Positions 1 through 8,563 of a stretch of DNA of 64,000 nucleotides are shown here, one piece after another. The notes under the pieces are model-generated. The model saw only the letters and a program-made list of their open reading frames with translations, was not told the origin of the DNA and ran no database searches. The position numbers and the translations under genes are program-made. The stretch is taken from the NCBI GenBank assembly GCA_023439305.1, contig JAEXOO010000032.1, positions 228,580-292,579 of the forward strand, given 5' to 3'. Positions within the stretch are counted from its first letter, which is position 1; every line of letters begins with the position of its first letter. This stretch comes from Pseudomonadota bacterium. GTDB lineage: Bacteria > Pseudomonadota > Gammaproteobacteria > Burkholderiales > Burkholderiaceae_B.

Positions 1-740
1 AGCATCCTTGCAACAGCGGTCTGCCCGCCAGAAAGGGCCACGTATGCGGCGTTACTTGGTGCGTTGGCAAGCTTCTCTTCTGTGGCCCGTTTTTTCAGCT
101 TGTCGCAAAGACTTACCAGGCCCTCAAGGATGTCCAAGCCGTACGGCGCATAGGCGAAGTCACCGTCGTTGTCGATGTAAGCACGAGCGCAGTGGCTATC
201 AAAGATTGAGAAGTCTGCTAATGCATCTGGGGACGGCTCCCCGTATACCCAGGCGAGGTCTGTAGGAACTCCGTCAATCAGTGTTTCAAATACGGCCTTT
301 GCGGCACCGACGGTTTTCGGATCGAGTTTCGCATCAGGTAAGATCCGTTCGCTACGATCTCGGGCTCTACATGCGTGTTTGAAAATACGTGAATATCCAG
401 ACTTGCCCGCGCCATTCTCACCGTAAATGACGGTCAGTCCTGTCAAGGCAACTGGCAGCTTTCCGTCATTTGCTAGAGCATTTACGTTAGCAACATCTTT
501 AATGCCAGCAATCTGAACCGAACGTGTAGGGTCCGCGGACAATGCAACGTCAGCATCTTGCAGTGGCTTTGGGACTCTTCCCTCTGAATCAGCGATGCCG
601 GCACTGCGCTTGGATAACGCGTAAAGATCATCAAGGTCGCGGTCCGATAAGGTACGAGTAATATATAAGCGCGCAACCGCATCTTGCTGCCATGCCGCTA
701 GGCCTTTAGCCCAGACGTGGATCTCTCGCAATATCGTCAC
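1..740 (-). CDS. AAA-family ATPase, 5' part only (3' end beyond window)
   Basis: An open frame runs from a GTG codon at 740 leftwards off the window edge, giving at least 246 residues. An in-frame TAA lies nine codons upstream and no ATG intervenes, so GTG is the likely start; a weak GAGACGAG element precedes it. A Walker A motif, GENGAGKS, sits at about residues 107-114 and is followed by SGYSRIFKHACRARD, the typical start of large SMC/RecF-like solitary ATPases found in accessory regions. The roughly 100-residue N-terminal region before Walker A is also usual for that family. The Walker B, signature and any nuclease domains would lie outside the window. A role in defence or DNA/RNA processing (RloC/PrrC-like) is possible but not shown by what is visible. 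Confidence 0.8.
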   Translation of the reverse strand, partial: MTILREIHVWAKGLAAWQQDAVARLYITRTLSDRDLDDLYALSKRSAGIADSEGRVPKPLQDADVALSADPTRSVQIAGIKDVANVNALANDGKLPVALTGLTVIYGENGAGKSGYSRIFKHACRARDRSERILPDAKLDPKTVGAAKAVFETLIDGVPTDLAWVYGEPSPDALADFSIFDSHCARAYIDNDGDFAYAPYGLDILEGLVSLCDKLKKRATEEKLANAPSNAAYVALSGGQTAVARM

Positions 741-1513
741 AGCTCGTCTCGCAAGTAAATGAATTTACCGAAAAACTCGGTTATTCCTTTAGTTATGTCA
801 GAAGGTATATCACGGTAACTAATGTTTTCGCAAGTTACAGGGATTTTATCTGCTTTGCGTTGACCCTATCGTGATATCTCCCTGGGGAGATCGTTCCGGA
901 CATGCGAACGCCGAAATTCGAATGTCTAATTGAGCATATGGATCAATGGCGGCTTTTGGCCGAAAGCAGCCAGTCTAACTGAGCTTGCTACAGCAATGAG
1001 TTCTCAAACGCAGAAAAATGCCAAAAAAAAGCATTCTTGAAAATTGTATCCGTTCCATTTGGGGTTCGATGTTCGATCCGGTACTGAATTTGGTCGTTTT
1101 TCAGAGCTCAAAAATAAATGCTTCAAGATTAGAACTCAGCGGCGTTCGACATGGGAGGCGCGCACCTCAAACGGCTTGGTGCATTTTTATATCGAGATGC
1201 AGCATAAACCATCGGCTTAAGCCGCGTGTAGGACCGCGGTCCGCGTTAGCTGGATTTCACGCTGATCATGGTAAGTTTCAGCACGTTTTTGATTCGCAAA
1301 ACCGATGCTCGGCACGCCGCCTGCATGGGGCTGCGAGGTCAGAAACACATTACCAAAAATTCATTGGCTGGGAATCCGGCGCCGTGCTACAACGGGCGCA
1401 TCTCCCGCCAGGGTTTGCGCTGACCGGCGGCTTATCCGGCTTGCGGTCGGCCGGCTGCTATTCCTTGTCCCCATGATCTATCCGTCTATATTCCAGAGTC
1501 AGGAGCCAGGAGC
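741..1513. other. gene-poor 773-bp stretch
   Basis: No convincing gene is seen. An open frame at 1018-1476 on the plus strand has no family resemblance, a low-complexity composition and no ribosome-binding site. A short palindrome (ATCTCCC-TG-GGGAGAT) lies near 876-891. At 954-972 there is a 19-base motif found again, with one mismatch, at 38051-38069. The stretch probably contains the promoters of the leftward ATPase gene and the rightward kinase operon and looks like an accessory/core junction. Confidence 0.5.
954..972 (+). repeat. 19-base dispersed motif, copy 1
   Basis: TTTTGGCCGAAAGCAGCCA matches 18 of 19 bases with 38051-38069. Both copies lie in gene-poor DNA beside an accessory gene. 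Function unknown. Confidence 0.5.
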
Positions 1514-2800
1514 ATGATTGCGACCAGCTCCGTCACGCATCGCATTCAGCTTGCCATGGGCCTGTCTCTGACGGTCATGGTGCTTGTGCTGGGCGCAGGT
1601 TCTTATCTGGCCTTCGGTTACCTGAAGGATAAGGTGCTGGGCGAACAACTGGATGACGTCGCCGTCCAGATCCAGTCCCTGGGGCCTTCCCGCAGCGGAG
1701 TCCTGGTGCTGGAGCAGCCGCATACGCATCTGGCCTGGTTCCTGGAGGCGGCGCAAGCCGATGGAAACCAAGGTCTTATCGGGGTGCCGCCTGAATTGGC
1801 CCAACTGGACCCGGGCGAGCACGAGCTGAACTGGCAACAGCAGCAATGGCGGGTGCGGGTGCAGGATCTGGATTCGGGGCGCCTGATCATCGCAGCCAAT
1901 TCGGAGTCCTTCCGGCAGCGCCAGACCGAATTTGGATTGCTGATTCTGGCGTGCATGGCGTTTTGCCTGCTGCTGGTCTGGTTGACGGCGGGGTATCTGG
2001 CGGCGTTGGCCTCGGGACCCATCATCCGCCTAGTTACGCTGCTCAGTCAGCGCAGCGGCGAGCAGCATCAGTATCAGGTGGCCAACGACAATGAAATGGG
2101 GCGGCTCTTGAGCGCCTTCAATGTCATGCAAAGCCGCCTGGAGGAAGAGCTGTACGAAGAGCGGGAAATGGCCCTGAACCTGGGGCATGAGCTGAATACG
2201 GCTTTGTGCGCCATTCGCAGCGAGGCTGAAATGCTCTTGTTGACGGGGCAGCAGGGCGGGCAGGCAAGACTGGAAAACATCATCCGCCAGGCCGATATTG
2301 CCGCTGCCGGATTGCAAAGCGCCCAGAATCTAGCGTCGATCGGCAGTTCGAACAAGCAGTCCTGCGGCTTGTCACGTTATGTGAATGACGCCTGGCATTC
2401 CTTGCCGGCGCGCTCTGGCGTCGGCCAGGCTCGATTTCGCAACGAAATTCCCGAATCCATGCGTATGAACCTGGATCCCTCCGCCTTGCTCGTCGTCATG
2501 CGCAACCTGTTGCAGAATGTGGTGGATCATGCGCAGGCGACCCAGGTGGTGGTCAGCTCCCCTGCGCCCAATACGCTCTTGTTTCGCGATGACGGCCAGG
2601 GCATCTGCGCCGAGCGCCTGGAGCGTCTATTCGAGCGCCATTACCACCAGGGTGGCCGGTCGTCGCCGCAGGCTGGAAGGCGCGGGCTGGGCCTGGATAT
2701 CGTACGTCAGATCTGTCTCTATCACGGCTGGACTTTGCAAGTACAGTCCGATACCCAGGGGCCACAGCGCGGCACGCGCTTTTATCTTGAGTTGGATTGA
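1514..2800 (+). CDS. sensor histidine kinase (HAMP, HisKA, HATPase)
   Basis: 428 residues. An inner-membrane two-component sensor: transmembrane segments at about residues 14-36 and 140-165 flank a periplasmic loop of about 100 residues, followed by HAMP, the dimerisation/phosphoacceptor helix and the ATPase domain. The phosphoacceptor is probably His225 in NLGHELNTAL; Asn replaces the usual Arg and Pro is missing. The N box (NLLQNVVDHA), DDGQGI and a GLGLDIV G2 box are intact, so kinase activity is expected. AGGAGC directly before the ATG at 1514 fixes the start. It opens a plus-strand run with a methyltransferase-like protein, one response regulator and a second, similar kinase; both kinases may feed that regulator. 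The signal is unknown. Confidence 0.9.
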   Translation: MIATSSVTHRIQLAMGLSLTVMVLVLGAGSYLAFGYLKDKVLGEQLDDVAVQIQSLGPSRSGVLVLEQPHTHLAWFLEAAQADGNQGLIGVPPELAQLDPGEHELNWQQQQWRVRVQDLDSGRLIIAANSESFRQRQTEFGLLILACMAFCLLLVWLTAGYLAALASGPIIRLVTLLSQRSGEQHQYQVANDNEMGRLLSAFNVMQSRLEEELYEEREMALNLGHELNTALCAIRSEAEMLLLTGQQGGQARLENIIRQADIAAAGLQSAQNLASIGSSNKQSCGLSRYVNDAWHSLPARSGVGQARFRNEIPESMRMNLDPSALLVVMRNLLQNVVDHAQATQVVVSSPAPNTLLFRDDGQGICAERLERLFERHYHQGGRSSPQAGRRGLGLDIVRQICLYHGWTLQVQSDTQGPQRGTRFYLELD

Positions 2801-2910
2801 GGCCGGGCGCGGCCATTTATTCAACGCGGTTTTTACGCTCGGATCATTACAGTGATGAGGTCAGTGGCGAGCCAGTTCCGGCTCGCCCCGCCTCTACACG
2901 AGATCTGATC

Positions 2911-4212
2911 ATGCATGGCGCTCCTTCTTTGGTGCAACGCAATTCACTGTTCTATATTTTGACCCAGGTCTTCGGGGTCACGCTGTTGCTGGCCTGGCTG
3001 GCCGCCTTGACCCAGCAGTGGGCGCCTGTGAACCCCTTGTTGCTGGCCGCCAGCCGCCCTGCGCACATGGCCCACGAAATGAAAGAAATGCAGGGGGTGC
3101 TGATGGGGCTGATGGCGGCCGCAGGGCTGGCGGTCGCCGTGTGGCAGATGCGGCGATTGTCCGGGCAGACCGGGGAGCCGGTCAGGAGCGCCTTGGTCAT
3201 CGGCGCGGGTCTGTTTCTGGCCGCTCCGCTGCTGATCATGCTGTTGCAGTCGGCATCTGGTCTGGCAGGGCTGGCGACGCTGTATCGCTGGGTGCCCGAG
3301 TTGAGGCTGTTGCTGGATGTAGGCACGGTGGTGACGGTAGGGGCCGGCCTGCTGTATTTGTATTTTGCCGGCTGGGCCTTGAATCAACCGCGCCTTCGTT
3401 GGGCAGGTTTGTTGGCCGGCGTTCTGGGCGCCTTGATCCTCGGCCTGCTGGAGCCTGGGCAAGGCAATATCAATTTTGCTCGGGTGTTCAGTTCTCTGGC
3501 CGTGGTCTGGCTTCTGTGCAGCCTGGTGTTCTATCCCTTGATCGTGGCGCCGGGCCGCTGGTCTGCATCACATAGTGCGCGAGCCACCGTGGATCAGGCC
3601 TGGGAACATCTGGCGGTCATCCAGGTGCGCCGGCGTCGCACGCTGGGCATGATCGGGGGCTTAATGGCGGTGCTGCTGCCGTTTTTCTCCTCGGCCTGGG
3701 CAGCCGATTCCCTGGTCTTCCAATTCACGCGCATGGCCGGCCTGGCGCTGGTATTGCTGGCGGTACTGGGACGGTGTTGGTGCATGCTGTATCTGGGCGG
3801 GCATAAAGGCAGCAGCCTGATATCCCAAGGGCCTTATTCCATCAGCCGCAATCCGCTCTATGGTTTTTCCTTGTGCGCGGTGCTGGGTATGGGAGCGTTG
3901 TCGGGCAGTTTGCTGCTGGGGCCGATACTGGCCTTGTTTGTGTATGCTGTCTTCAATAATGTCATCGACGAAGAAGAAGTGTTGTTGACGAAGGTATTCG
4001 GCGCCGGCTATCAGGAGTACTGCGCGCGCGTTCCACGTTTTGGCCCGCGTCTGGGGCAATGGCGTAGTCCCGAAGAGCTGCCCGTGTCCATCAGCGGATT
4101 GGCTCGTACACTGCGCGATGCTCTGCCGTATTTTCTGATTTGGCCGGTATTTGCTCTGACTCAGTGGATGCAAGTCAATGGCTGGGTGCCCGTTCTCTTG
4201 CACCTGCCTTGA
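2911..4212 (+). CDS. integral membrane methyltransferase-like protein (ICMT/PEMT family)
   Basis: About 433 residues from the ATG at 2911; the frame is open further upstream but that part lacks membrane character. There are about ten hydrophobic segments. The C-terminal third carries the isoprenylcysteine carboxyl methyltransferase/phospholipid methyltransferase signature: GPYSISRNPLYG, then NNVIDEEEVLL, then FGAGYQEYCARVPRFGP. In that fold these segments bind S-adenosylmethionine and the lipid substrate at the membrane. The N-terminal two thirds is extra membrane sequence I do not recognise. It lies between the first kinase and the response regulator in the same direction, so it may be a target of, or sensor component for, the two-component system. 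The substrate (lipid or protein) cannot be told. Confidence 0.75.
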   Translation: MHGAPSLVQRNSLFYILTQVFGVTLLLAWLAALTQQWAPVNPLLLAASRPAHMAHEMKEMQGVLMGLMAAAGLAVAVWQMRRLSGQTGEPVRSALVIGAGLFLAAPLLIMLLQSASGLAGLATLYRWVPELRLLLDVGTVVTVGAGLLYLYFAGWALNQPRLRWAGLLAGVLGALILGLLEPGQGNINFARVFSSLAVVWLLCSLVFYPLIVAPGRWSASHSARATVDQAWEHLAVIQVRRRRTLGMIGGLMAVLLPFFSSAWAADSLVFQFTRMAGLALVLLAVLGRCWCMLYLGGHKGSSLISQGPYSISRNPLYGFSLCAVLGMGALSGSLLLGPILALFVYAVFNNVIDEEEVLLTKVFGAGYQEYCARVPRFGPRLGQWRSPEELPVSISGLARTLRDALPYFLIWPVFALTQWMQVNGWVPVLLHLP

Positions 4213-4264
4213 GTCGTTCTTCGTTTGCCGCAAAGGCGGGTTTCCTCTATTGGAATGGATTGTC

Positions 4265-4966
4265 ATGCGTGTACTGATTGTTGAGAACGACATAACTATT
4301 GCCGAAAACCTCTATACCTACCTGGAGTTGAAGGGGTTTGTGGTGGATGCGGCTTACGATGGCAATGGGGCGCTGGGCCTGCTGCAGGAACTGGATTTCG
4401 ATGCCATGGTACTGGATCTGGGGCTGCCCGGCCTGGATGGCTTCGGTGTGTTGCAGGCCTTGCGCAAGTTGGGGCGTGCGCCCATTCCTATTCTGGTGCT
4501 CACGGCGCGCAGCCAGCTGGAGAGCAAGTTGACGGCGTTCGACCTGGGTGCGGACGACTATCTGGTCAAACCCTTTGCCCTGGCCGAAGTCGAGGCACGC
4601 CTGCGCGCTTTGTTGCGGCGCGGCCCATCGCAGGTGCAGAATGGGTCCTTGCGCTGGGGCTCGCTGGAATACAACCTGGATACCGCCCTGGTCAGCGTGG
4701 CGGGTCAGGATTTGCACCTCAGCTTCAAGACGCGTCAGGTGCTGGAGGCCTTGCTGCGCGAACCGGGCGCTATCATTACCCGTCGCGCGCTGGAGAAAAC
4801 GCTTTGGCCGGAGGGGGCGCCGTCGCCCGAAGCTTTACGCAGCCAGATTCATCTGTTGCGCCGCGCGCTGGCCGAAGCGGGCGCGGGCAATATCGAGACC
4901 TTGCCGGGCCTGGGGTGGAGACTTGAAAAGGAAAACGAAGATGTTCAGGGGGCTGAGAGCGCCTAG
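4265..4966 (+). CDS. OmpR-family response regulator
   Basis: 233 residues from the ATG at 4265. The receiver domain (about 1-115) has the acidic pair E7/N8, the phosphorylation site Asp51 in MVLDLGLPGLDGF, the conserved Thr in LVLTAR and Lys in DYLVKPF. The C-terminal winged-helix DNA-binding domain (about 125-225) contains ALRSQIHLLRRAL. It acts as a cytoplasmic transcription factor driven by a cognate kinase. The downstream kinase start at 4941 overlaps its 3' end by 26 bases, indicating translational coupling; the upstream kinase at 1514 is a close structural relative. Note that the usual second acidic residue of the D-D pair reads as Asn (VENDIT), with Asp one position later. Confidence 0.92.
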   Translation: MRVLIVENDITIAENLYTYLELKGFVVDAAYDGNGALGLLQELDFDAMVLDLGLPGLDGFGVLQALRKLGRAPIPILVLTARSQLESKLTAFDLGADDYLVKPFALAEVEARLRALLRRGPSQVQNGSLRWGSLEYNLDTALVSVAGQDLHLSFKTRQVLEALLREPGAIITRRALEKTLWPEGAPSPEALRSQIHLLRRALAEAGAGNIETLPGLGWRLEKENEDVQGAESA

Positions 4967-6245
4967 ATTCATGAGTACGCTGACTCAGCGGGTATCCTGG
5001 GCGCTGACACTGATCGCCACGGTGCTCGTGGTGGTGGTGGGGACGCTGGCTTATGCCGCCTTCGCGCGCATGGAGGACGAAATGGTCAATGCCATGCTGA
5101 TGTCCTACGCCAAGAATCCGACCTTGTTACCGGACAGCGCTTATGACCGCAGCGAAGCGTTGGGCTCGGAACTGGACAGCTACTGGTTTGTTCAAGGGCA
5201 GTCCTTGACCGGCTTGCCGGCCTTTGCCCGCGTCCAGGAGCCGGGCCTGCACGAATTCCATCTGGAAGGGGAAACCTGGCACGTGTTGCGCCAGGACAGT
5301 CAGAGCGGCAGTCTGTACCTGGTCTACAGGGCGACGCCGCACGAGCAGCGGGTTCGGGAGTTCGGCCTGATTCTGGTGATTATCGGTGCGGTGGCCATTT
5401 TGCTGGTTTTCTTGTTTTCGCGCCAGGTGGCCAGGCGCACCGTGGCGCCCATGCAGATCCTGTCGCGGCATCTGGAAAACTGGGCGCCGGGCCGTTCAGG
5501 TTTGCCCGAGCGCCAGGACGATGAAGCGGGACGCCTGATCCGGGCTTTCAATCGCATGCAGGAGCAGGTCGAGGAGTTGCTGACCCACGAACGCGAGTTT
5601 GCTGCCAATCTGGGGCACGAGTTACGCACCGGGCTGGCCGCCATACGCAGTGACTGCGAGTTATTACAGTTGCAGTTGCCGCAAGGGCCGGCGCAGCAGC
5701 GCCTGCAGCGCATGATGGTGCAGGCTGACTCGGTCTGTGCCAGTCTGGATGCGGCAGAAAGTCTGGCCTACACGGCCGAGCGGCATGTCCGCGAGGTCAA
5801 TGTAGGAGAGCTGGCGCAGCAGACATGGCAAGCCGTGGCCTTGCTGGATGCGCGCAGCGCACAGGTGCGCTGGCATAATCATCTGCCGGATTCACTCCAG
5901 CGTCCCTTGGATCCGTATGCCTTGTCCATGTTGCTGCGGATTCTGATGCGCAATGCGGTCGATCATGCCGCACCCTGTGCTTTGCATCTTTCCTGGGAAG
6001 CGCCGGCCGTGCTGGTGCTGACCGATGATGGTCCAGGAATCGCCGCGCAGGATCTGATTCTGATTTTCGAGCGGCATTTCAGCCGAGGGCGAGCCCTGCC
6101 GCCTGGGGGGCGAGATCAAGGCCATCGCGGCATAGGCCTTGCTCTGGCGCGTCAACTGGCCCTGGCCCAGGGCTGGAGCCTGACGGTGCAGCCCGGCGCG
6201 CACGGCGCGGGCTGCGTATTCCGACTGGATCTGGCGCCGGACTAG
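4941..6245 (+). CDS. sensor histidine kinase, second of the locus
   Basis: 434 residues if the ATG at 4941 is used (AAGGA eight bases upstream); an in-frame ATG at 4971 gives 424. The architecture is the same as the kinase at 1514: transmembrane segments at about 19-42 and 141-160, a short periplasmic loop, HAMP, phosphoacceptor His226 in NLGHELRTGLAAI, N box MRNAVDHA, DDGPGIAA and GIGLALARQLA. Its start overlaps the end of the response-regulator gene, so it is the obvious cognate kinase. Its stop TAG overlaps the convergent guaD stop through a shared CTAG. The signal sensed is not evident. Confidence 0.9.
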   Translation: MFRGLRAPRFMSTLTQRVSWALTLIATVLVVVVGTLAYAAFARMEDEMVNAMLMSYAKNPTLLPDSAYDRSEALGSELDSYWFVQGQSLTGLPAFARVQEPGLHEFHLEGETWHVLRQDSQSGSLYLVYRATPHEQRVREFGLILVIIGAVAILLVFLFSRQVARRTVAPMQILSRHLENWAPGRSGLPERQDDEAGRLIRAFNRMQEQVEELLTHEREFAANLGHELRTGLAAIRSDCELLQLQLPQGPAQQRLQRMMVQADSVCASLDAAESLAYTAERHVREVNVGELAQQTWQAVALLDARSAQVRWHNHLPDSLQRPLDPYALSMLLRILMRNAVDHAAPCALHLSWEAPAVLVLTDDGPGIAAQDLILIFERHFSRGRALPPGGRDQGHRGIGLALARQLALAQGWSLTVQPGAHGAGCVFRLDLAPD

Positions 6246-7567
6246 ACGGTGCGTTGATGCACGCGCCGGCCGCCACTGTAGGTGGCGCTGATGCAGCGGT
6301 CATCACCCAGAATGGCCAGCACGAAGAGCTGTTCTTCCAGGGTTTCCAGCAAGGCGCTGCGACGGGCCATCAGGGGCGTGGACTGGGTATCCAGCACGAT
6401 GAAGTCCGCTTCGGCACCAGGCTTCAGAGTGCCGATCTGGCCTTGCATGTCCAGGGCCCGGGCGGCGCCTTCAGTGGCCAGGTAGAACATGGATGCCGCC
6501 GTCAGGTGATAGCCGCCCAGACGGGCTACCTTGTGGGCTTCGTTCATGGTGCGCAGCATGGAAAAGGACGTGCCGCCGCCTACGTCCGTGGCCAGTGCAT
6601 GACGCACGCCGCTCTGACGTATGGATTGAAAGTCGAACAGGCCGCTGGCCAGGAACAGGTTGGACGTCGGGCAGTGGGCCGCGACGCTGCCGGTGTCGTG
6701 CATGCGGGCGCGATCGGTTTCATCCAGCCAGATGCTGTGGCCGTAGACGGCACGCGGGCGAAGCAGGCCGAAGCTGTCATACACATCCAGGTAGCTGCGA
6801 TTGTTGGGGAACAATTCGCTGACCCATTTGATCTCGTCCTTGTTTTCGGCCACGTGCGTCTGGACGAATACATCGGGGTAGGCGCGCGCCAGCTCACCGC
6901 AGACGGCGAGCTGCTCGGGGGTCGATGTGGGAGCGAAGCGGGGGGTCAAGGCATAGAGCTGGCGACCTTTGCCGTGCCAGCGCCGGATCAGGTCTTCGGA
7001 ATCCTGGCCACCGGATTCGGCGGTATCCTGTAGATACTCCGGGCAATTGCGGTCCATCATGACTTTGCCCGCGATCATACGCAGGTTGCGGCCATGGCTT
7101 TCCTCAAAGAAAGCATCCACGGACTGCGGATGCACGCTGCCATATACCAGAGCAGTGGTGGTGCCGTTGCTCAGTAGCTCGTTCAGGAATACGCCGGCCA
7201 CTTCACGGGCGTGGCTGCTGTCGCCGAATTTGCTTTCTGTGGGAAAGGTGTAGGTTTCCAGCCAAGGCAACAGGCCTGGGGAGGGCGAGGCAATGATATC
7301 GGTCTGAGGAAAGTGCAAGTGCGTGTCTATCATGCCCGGCATGATGAGCTTGCCGCTCAGATCAATCAGCGGGGTGCCGTCAGGCAGGGACTGCACCAGT
7401 TGGGCGTAGTCGCCACAGGCCTGGATCAGACCGTGCGCGTCGACCAGCAGCAGGCCGTCGCTGTAATAGCGCATGGCCTCGGACGGATCCTCGCAGGAGG
7501 CCGGGTCGGCCACAAAGTACAGCAGTTGCGCGCGGTAGGCGCAGGCAGTCGTATCGTGGTTTGTCAT
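6242..7567 (-). CDS. guaD: guanine deaminase
   Basis: 441 residues. It converts guanine to xanthine and ammonia in the cytosol, feeding the xanthine dehydrogenase encoded just upstream. It belongs to the amidohydrolase superfamily: the metal-binding motif is IDTHLHFPQTD, with further ligands in FVQTHVAEN and YGHSIWLD, and the conserved AHCPTSNLFL and ALATDVGGG segments follow. The start is ATG at 7567, preceded by AAGGACAAGA; a TTG six codons upstream is less likely. It is the last gene of the minus-strand xdhA-xdhB-xdhC-guaD run, 30 bases after xdhC, which strongly supports a purine-salvage/catabolism role. Confidence 0.93.
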   Translation of the reverse strand: MTNHDTTACAYRAQLLYFVADPASCEDPSEAMRYYSDGLLLVDAHGLIQACGDYAQLVQSLPDGTPLIDLSGKLIMPGMIDTHLHFPQTDIIASPSPGLLPWLETYTFPTESKFGDSSHAREVAGVFLNELLSNGTTTALVYGSVHPQSVDAFFEESHGRNLRMIAGKVMMDRNCPEYLQDTAESGGQDSEDLIRRWHGKGRQLYALTPRFAPTSTPEQLAVCGELARAYPDVFVQTHVAENKDEIKWVSELFPNNRSYLDVYDSFGLLRPRAVYGHSIWLDETDRARMHDTGSVAAHCPTSNLFLASGLFDFQSIRQSGVRHALATDVGGGTSFSMLRTMNEAHKVARLGGYHLTAASMFYLATEGAARALDMQGQIGTLKPGAEADFIVLDTQSTPLMARRSALLETLEEQLFVLAILGDDRCISATYSGGRRVHQRTV

Positions 7568-7597
7568 TCTTGTCCTTGGAAGCAAAGTGGGGGCAGG

Positions 7598-8563
7598 TCA
7601 GCGGCTGAGCTGGCCCAGGCGATAGGCGACGGCCAGCAGCTCGGCCGCTACGGCCACCGCGATCACCGGTGGCGCCTTGCCGGTGATGCCGGGTGTGCCG
7701 ATGGGGCAGACCAGTTCCTGAACGCGTGCGCTGGGCAGGCCGCGCTGCTGCAGGCGACGCTCGAACTGGCGGCGCTTGGTCATGGAGCCGATCAGGCCGA
7801 CGTAAGCGGTGTCCAGGCGCCGCAGGATCTTTTGGCAGAGCTCCAGATCCAGGGCGTGGTTATGCGTCATCACCAGAAAATAGCTGTTGGGCGGGGCCTG
7901 TTCAATCAGGGCGTCGGGAATGTCCGTGGCCTCGATGCTGACATTGGCCGGCACCGAGCCGGGAAATGCCTCCTCCCGCTCGTCTATCCATTGCACCCGG
8001 CAGGGCAGGGTGCCCAATACTTGCACCAGGGCCTCGCCCACATGGCCAGCGCCGAAAAGCAGGATATTCATGGGGGCCGGAGGCAGGTCTTCCTGCCATA
8101 GTCCTTGATCGTCCTGCCGTTCAAGGCGTGAGCCCGAGCAGGAGTTTAACTGGATCTGCACATCTCGGCGTCCGGCGGGCAACAGATGGGACAGGCGGCT
8201 GGCTGGCTGGCCGGCGCTCAGCACGCTGTCCAGCTCCTGGATCCAGCCCAGGTCGTCCTGCGTCAGCACTTCGTGCAGCAGCGTGACCACGCCTCCGCAG
8301 CACTGACCCAGGCTGGGCCCCAGAGGCAGGCGGCTCAGAAACCAGGCAGGCGCGTCGGTTTGCGCCAGCAGGGCGCGCGCCTGTTCGCCGGCTACCCATT
8401 CCAGATGGCCGCCGCCGATAGTCAGCCATTGTTCTTGGGGGCTGAACAGCATGGCGGTGCCGGCCGTGCGTGGCGTGGATCCCTTGGCTTCGGCCACCGA
8501 GCACAGTACCAGCCGTTCGCCGGCCCGCAGGCGGGCCAGCGCCACAGAGGGCCAGTTCATCAT
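7598..8563 (-). CDS. xdhC: xanthine dehydrogenase accessory protein XdhC
   Basis: 321 residues. It matures xanthine dehydrogenase by binding molybdenum cofactor, aiding its sulfuration and inserting it into the large subunit. The N-terminal XdhC/CoxI domain shows EAKGSTPRTAGTAML and the cysteine motif LGQCCGGVVTLL; the C-terminal Rossmann-like domain begins ILLFGAGHVGEALV. The ATG at 8563 overlaps the xdhB stop as ATGA, so the two are translationally coupled; a second ATG follows directly at 8560. Position between xdhB and guaD agrees with the function. An open reading frame continues upstream but only as antisense-like sequence within xdhB. Confidence 0.92.
   Translation of the reverse strand: MMNWPSVALARLRAGERLVLCSVAEAKGSTPRTAGTAMLFSPQEQWLTIGGGHLEWVAGEQARALLAQTDAPAWFLSRLPLGPSLGQCCGGVVTLLHEVLTQDDLGWIQELDSVLSAGQPASRLSHLLPAGRRDVQIQLNSCSGSRLERQDDQGLWQEDLPPAPMNILLFGAGHVGEALVQVLGTLPCRVQWIDEREEAFPGSVPANVSIEATDIPDALIEQAPPNSYFLVMTHNHALDLELCQKILRRLDTAYVGLIGSMTKRRQFERRLQQRGLPSARVQELVCPIGTPGITGKAPPVIAVAVAAELLAVAYRLGQLSR

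Noticed and set aside
1018..1476. 152-codon plus-strand open frame
   Set aside because: No family resemblance, no ribosome-binding site, atypical composition; overlaps a second frame equally lacking support.
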